Below, one piece after another: positions 61,111 to 64,000 of a DNA stretch of 64,000 nucleotides. The position numbers and the translations under genes were made by a program. Where the stretch lies: contig NZ_JBHFNP010000022.1 of NCBI RefSeq assembly GCF_041929235.1, positions 92,475-156,474 on the forward strand, given 5' to 3'. The DNA is from Microseira sp041929235. Lineage in GTDB: Bacteria; Cyanobacteriota; Cyanobacteriia; Cyanobacteriales; Aerosakkonemataceae. Within the stretch, counting starts at the first letter, position 1. Every line of letters starts with the position of its first letter. The notes under the pieces are model-generated. The model was not told the DNA's origin. It saw only the letters and a list, made by a program, of their open reading frames with translations, and did not search any database.

Positions 61111-61947
61111 TCAATCCTCTCCTCGCAATAGCCAAAACCCAGTGTAAGTCATTCCCGAATCATCTGGTTGCACTAATAAAAAGTGCAATCCTTTACTTAA
61201 CCCCTTGCGTTGTTCGTACATTTGCGCTGACTGAGAAACTTCCTTATCCTCAAATGTGGCAACTATCCAACGGTCAATTAATCCCGCTTCTAAAATTAAC
61301 CCATCTGGCTCACCGGCAATGTAGTTTAATGCAAAGGGTCGAGATTCCTCTAACCAGCGTGCCAAGCGCATCGATTGCCGTCCGCCATAAATTATGACAC
61401 CCGGAACGGACACTGTTGAAGCGATACCCAAATTAAAGGGCAACAAAAATTCTGGCATCTCTAAAATCGGAATTGGTTTTTCGGCAAACGCATCCTTTAT
61501 ATCACCTGCTGGTAGCGTCGCAAATCGCCATTGTTCTCCCCAAAGATTTTCTGGTAGCGGCACTGGGGGCGGTTTATCTAATGTTATTGATTGGTAAGGT
61601 TCCCCTGTGTAATTGCTCATATGGGGGTATTGTTGCGCTTTTTCTTGCAACCATTGTTTTAAGGCATCGGTGCGGCGCGTTGCTTCTACTGCAATTCCCA
61701 ATTGTTGCGCTGCGGTTTCGATTAAACTCAACGATTGGGGACGAAAGACTTGAATCTTATCTGGTAACTTGCCAGATGATGCTATGGGAAATTGATTTGC
61801 TAGCCAAGTTGCATTCGCTTCAGATTGCGGACATAAGGCTTGGTATTTAAAGCTACCCGTCGGATTGCAAATCAATAATTCCCAGAGTGATCGCCCCAAA
61901 TCGTCCTTTAACGGACGCCGATAAAAATCAGCTTGCCAAACTCTCAT
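61111..61947 (-). CDS. Tab2/Atab2 family RNA-binding protein
   Basis: 278 residues. Typical opening VWQADFYRRPLKDDLGRSLWELLICNP, with QVFRPQSLSLIE, and a C-terminal block GRQSMRLARWLEESRPFALN, EAGLIDRWIVATFED. In algae and plants Tab2/Atab2 bind RNA and are needed for translation of psaB and other photosystem mRNAs. The cyanobacterial protein is conserved but less studied. Confidence 0.9.
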   Translation of the reverse strand: MRVWQADFYRRPLKDDLGRSLWELLICNPTGSFKYQALCPQSEANATWLANQFPIASSGKLPDKIQVFRPQSLSLIETAAQQLGIAVEATRRTDALKQWLQEKAQQYPHMSNYTGEPYQSITLDKPPPVPLPENLWGEQWRFATLPAGDIKDAFAEKPIPILEMPEFLLPFNLGIASTVSVPGVIIYGGRQSMRLARWLEESRPFALNYIAGEPDGLILEAGLIDRWIVATFEDKEVSQSAQMYEQRKGLSKGLHFLLVQPDDSGMTYTGFWLLRGED

Positions 61948-62076
61948 TTCAAATTTTGTAGACGCGCTTTAGAGTCCATAATTGAGAAAAAAGCGGCTCA
62001 AATAGAGCAGGTCAACTTCTCTAATCAACGAGTTGATTGCGATCTTTTTTTGAACCGATTAAACAGATTTAACTGT

Positions 62077-62588
62077 TTATTTTTCTATTGATTCCTGCTG
62101 TTTATGTTTGAGCTTCAGTGCTGAAGCAGCGCCTAAGACACCAAAAACTAATAAACCCAAAGTAAAAGTAGGTTCAGGAACAGGTTGTGGGTTTTGGCGT
62201 GTTGCCGTCCACACCCCACCGCCATAAATCGGAACACGACCAGGAACAGATGGTTGCGGTACCCACCCAGACCAGTTTCCTGTCCAAACGTCATCCGATA
62301 TCGGTTCCATATTATCAAGAGCTAATTGCCGAGTCCCCAAAAACGGATCGCCAAATAACCAGACTCCCTGGCTGATATCGGGCCTAACCGAACCCCTAGC
62401 GAAGACTTGTTGTCCTGGCGGTCTAGAACCGTCAGCCCACCAAGTGAGAAAAATTGCAGGTCTCCATTGCTCACCTAAAACATCAGCCCAAAAGCTGTCT
62501 AACGCGGTGCGAACATAAAATCCTGACGGAGGTAGAGATGAACCTAACATACTTGTTTGGATAAAGGTAGTCTTATCGGGGTTATAAG
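62077..62588 (-). pseudogene. PEP-CTERM protein truncated at its 5' end by a TnpB element
   Basis: The visible frame ends with a classical PEP-CTERM sorting tail (PVPEPTFTLGLLVFGVLGAA, then KLKHKQQ). It can be read continuously from about 62588 (TYNPDKTTFIQTSMLGSSLP), well beyond the first ATG at 62550, so the true N-terminus, including signal peptide, has been lost. The IS right-end hairpin begins at that point. PEP-CTERM proteins are exported and sorted by exosortase. A short internal-start product would lack an export signal. Confidence 0.75.
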
Positions 62589-64000
62589 TGACGCTCCTAC
62601 ACCTCCCTAGCGGGTAGGTGTAGGCTTCTCAGATATTCCGAAGAATATGGAGAACTTCCTTAGAGGTATCATCGGTAATAGAACCAACTATCACGATGCC
62701 ACCTTTACGGCGTTTTATCGTGGGGAACAGGTCCAGCCCCACTCTCTTGATATTAATCGCGGCGTTAATGTCGCGGTCAACCCAGAGTTTTAGATCCGCG
62801 TCCCAATACTCACGAATCTTGGTATCGGTAAAAATCACTTCATCGCGATACGAAAGCAATTGAGACGTATAAGCAGGATTCTTTGCAATTACGATGGCTC
62901 CAGCTTTTCCAGCTATGTGACCGAGCAATTGAAAGAATTGACCAAACGCCGCATCCGACCAAGAGAGATTGAGTCCAGACTTGGCCGATTGACCGTTTGG
63001 GAGATACGCGCCCGATTCGTCTTGTTTGGGCGCACAGCGTTTTGTCAGACCTTTGAGATTGAGGTCTTCATGAAAGAAAACTTTCTTACCCGTTCTCACC
63101 AATTGATGAGCGGTTTTGTATTGGAAGTCCTTACGACATCTAGCAATCTTTTGATGCTGCCGTCCTTCTCGTTTTGCCAGTTTGCGACGTGATGACGACC
63201 CGCGCTCAAGGGCATTCTTTTTCTGCGAAACACGAGTGAGTTTGTGCTGGCTTTTCCGTAGCACTTTTAATGATGGAAGCTTAACGCCTTCAGAGGTTGC
63301 CAGGTAATCGTCCTCATGCAACACGGCATCCATGCCGAGCGAATTGTCCCAAGTCGGAATGATGTCATTCTTGCTCACGGGAACAGTCGGATCTTCTAGT
63401 CGCAAATTGACAAACCAACCATCAGTCTTCTTGACGAATTGAAGCTGTTTGAGGATTGATCCATCGGGCAAATGACGGTGCGACCGAATTTTAATCAATC
63501 CAACTTTGGGGACTTTGACATACAAATATTTGCCACCCACAGAACAAGAATGTAATTCAAGTCCAGCACCTTCAATCACAAAAGACCGATAGCGAGATTG
63601 AGCCTTAAATCGTGGTTTCCCGCTTCGATTCCCGTTAGAGTCACCCGAAATGAATCGCTCAAACGCGATATCAACCCGCTTACAAACTTCTTGCAGCGTG
63701 TTCGCTGGAACCCGCGACAAATCCAACGCTTCACCCGACCATTGCACCGTTACCACGTCTTTCTTCAGGTCTGGCAAATACTTTTTCTGGCTGTAATAGT
63801 TGGGCTTGTCGCGCAATTCAGGAAGATGGCAGACCAACGGGCAAGCATTCACAGGAGAACGATTAAAGTCAGTGACTCTCTTGCGAGAGCCACTGCTCTC
63901 CAGAACGGAACGTGAGACTTTCACCTCATTCCGCTCCTCATTTAACCTATCCTTTGACAATGGGCTTATCCAGACTGCCATCATTTGCAGTTTTCTTATC
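62589..64000 (-). mobile_element. IS200/IS605-family element (right end and tnpB; left end outside window)
   Basis: Right end marked by CCTACACCT-CCCTAGCGGG-TAGGTGTAGG-type hairpin at 62594-62624, adjoining the PEP-CTERM gene at about 62588. tnpB follows and runs off the window. The other end cannot be seen, so it is unknown whether a tnpA is present. Confidence 0.75.
62629..64000 (-). CDS. tnpB: TnpB-family protein without zinc ribbon (5' end outside window)
   Basis: 451 residues from an ATG at 63984, but the frame stays open to the window edge (IRKLQ just before that Met), so the protein is longer. RuvC motifs: SLGMDAVLHEDDY, KVFFHEDLNLKGL and LWVDRDINAAINI. The usual CxxC...CxxC ribbon between motifs II and III is absent: the segment reads YTSQLLSYRDEVIFTDTKIR. 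The basic helix RKLAKREGRQHQKIARC is present. Loss of the ribbon is a known feature of some cyanobacterial branches, and activity is uncertain. Confidence 0.85.
   Translation of the reverse strand, partial: IRKLQMMAVWISPLSKDRLNEERNEVKVSRSVLESSGSRKRVTDFNRSPVNACPLVCHLPELRDKPNYYSQKKYLPDLKKDVVTVQWSGEALDLSRVPANTLQEVCKRVDIAFERFISGDSNGNRSGKPRFKAQSRYRSFVIEGAGLELHSCSVGGKYLYVKVPKVGLIKIRSHRHLPDGSILKQLQFVKKTDGWFVNLRLEDPTVPVSKNDIIPTWDNSLGMDAVLHEDDYLATSEGVKLPSLKVLRKSQHKLTRVSQKKNALERGSSSRRKLAKREGRQHQKIARCRKDFQYKTAHQLVRTGKKVFFHEDLNLKGLTKRCAPKQDESGAYLPNGQSAKSGLNLSWSDAAFGQFFQLLGHIAGKAGAIVIAKNPAYTSQLLSYRDEVIFTDTKIREYWDADLKLWVDRDINAAINIKRVGLDLFPTIKRRKGGIVIVGSITDDTSKEVLHILRNI

Noticed and set aside
1..64000. tRNA and rRNA genes
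   Set aside because: I looked for T-loop consensus and cloverleaf-like surroundings and found none convincing. The GTTCGAATC-like match near 31273 is inside ilvE.

Overview
The window looks like a chromosomal segment of a filamentous, probably non-heterocystous cyanobacterium (Oscillatoriales-like; inferred from content, not proven). Supporting signs are GUN4, Ycf51 and Tab2/Atab2 family genes, a DnaK with an acidic tail next to a DnaJ, an NdbB-like phylloquinone-pathway oxidoreductase, many HIP1 octamers (GCGATCGC), and a very high load of short dispersed hairpin repeats and heptameric tandem repeats typical of cyanobacterial intergenic DNA.

Layout. 0-11.5 kb is a plus-strand envelope or exopolysaccharide cluster: an SGNH-like fragment, NdbB, an HTTM-DCC fusion, an MBOAT acyltransferase, an SGNH-like partner, a GT39-type glycosyltransferase, a GT2 glycosyltransferase, a polytopic membrane protein and a small EamA/SMR-like protein. 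11.7-15 kb carries a FabH-type ketosynthase and a convergent ABC exporter. 15.3-20.5 kb is a large CHAT-protease / NB-ARC / TPR (STAND) gene broken by a nonsense codon and by a tnpB-only IS200/IS605-family element, followed by a small membrane protein. 21.6-32.5 kb is mostly single-gene housekeeping (hisG, a response regulator, two aminotransferases, an iron-dependent dehydrogenase, a thioredoxin-like ferredoxin, an acyltransferase, ycf51), plus a GUN4 gene and a WD40 gene that share the same N-terminal module. 32.8-36.6 kb holds two sensor kinases back to back, then dnaJ-dnaK on the other strand and an HEAGH metalloprotease-like gene.

40.8-50.7 kb is signalling and translation: a diguanylate cyclase, alaS, a Uma2 gene and two tandem CHASE4-HAMP class III cyclases. 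A decayed copy of the alaS 3' end in front of the second cyclase shows how the pair arose. 50.7-57.2 kb has a VanZ-like gene, a pentapeptide-repeat membrane protein, a frameshifted phosphodiester glycosidase, gatB, a six-unit 38-bp tandem array and argJ. 57.2-64 kb is accessory: gene fragments (DUF2283, Ser/Thr kinase), a DUF433/DUF5615 pair, a P-loop kinase, DUF29, endonuclease I, Tab2, and a PEP-CTERM gene beheaded by a second TnpB element whose TnpB lacks the zinc ribbon.

The most distinctive signals are the twice-broken CHAT-STAND gene with a TnpB element whose predicted guide would match that same gene, the duplication trace around alaS and the cyclases, intergenic repeats that have become coding sequence inside an ABC transporter, a histidine kinase and a dehydrogenase, and a four-layer nest of hairpin repeats at 52.7-52.9 kb.
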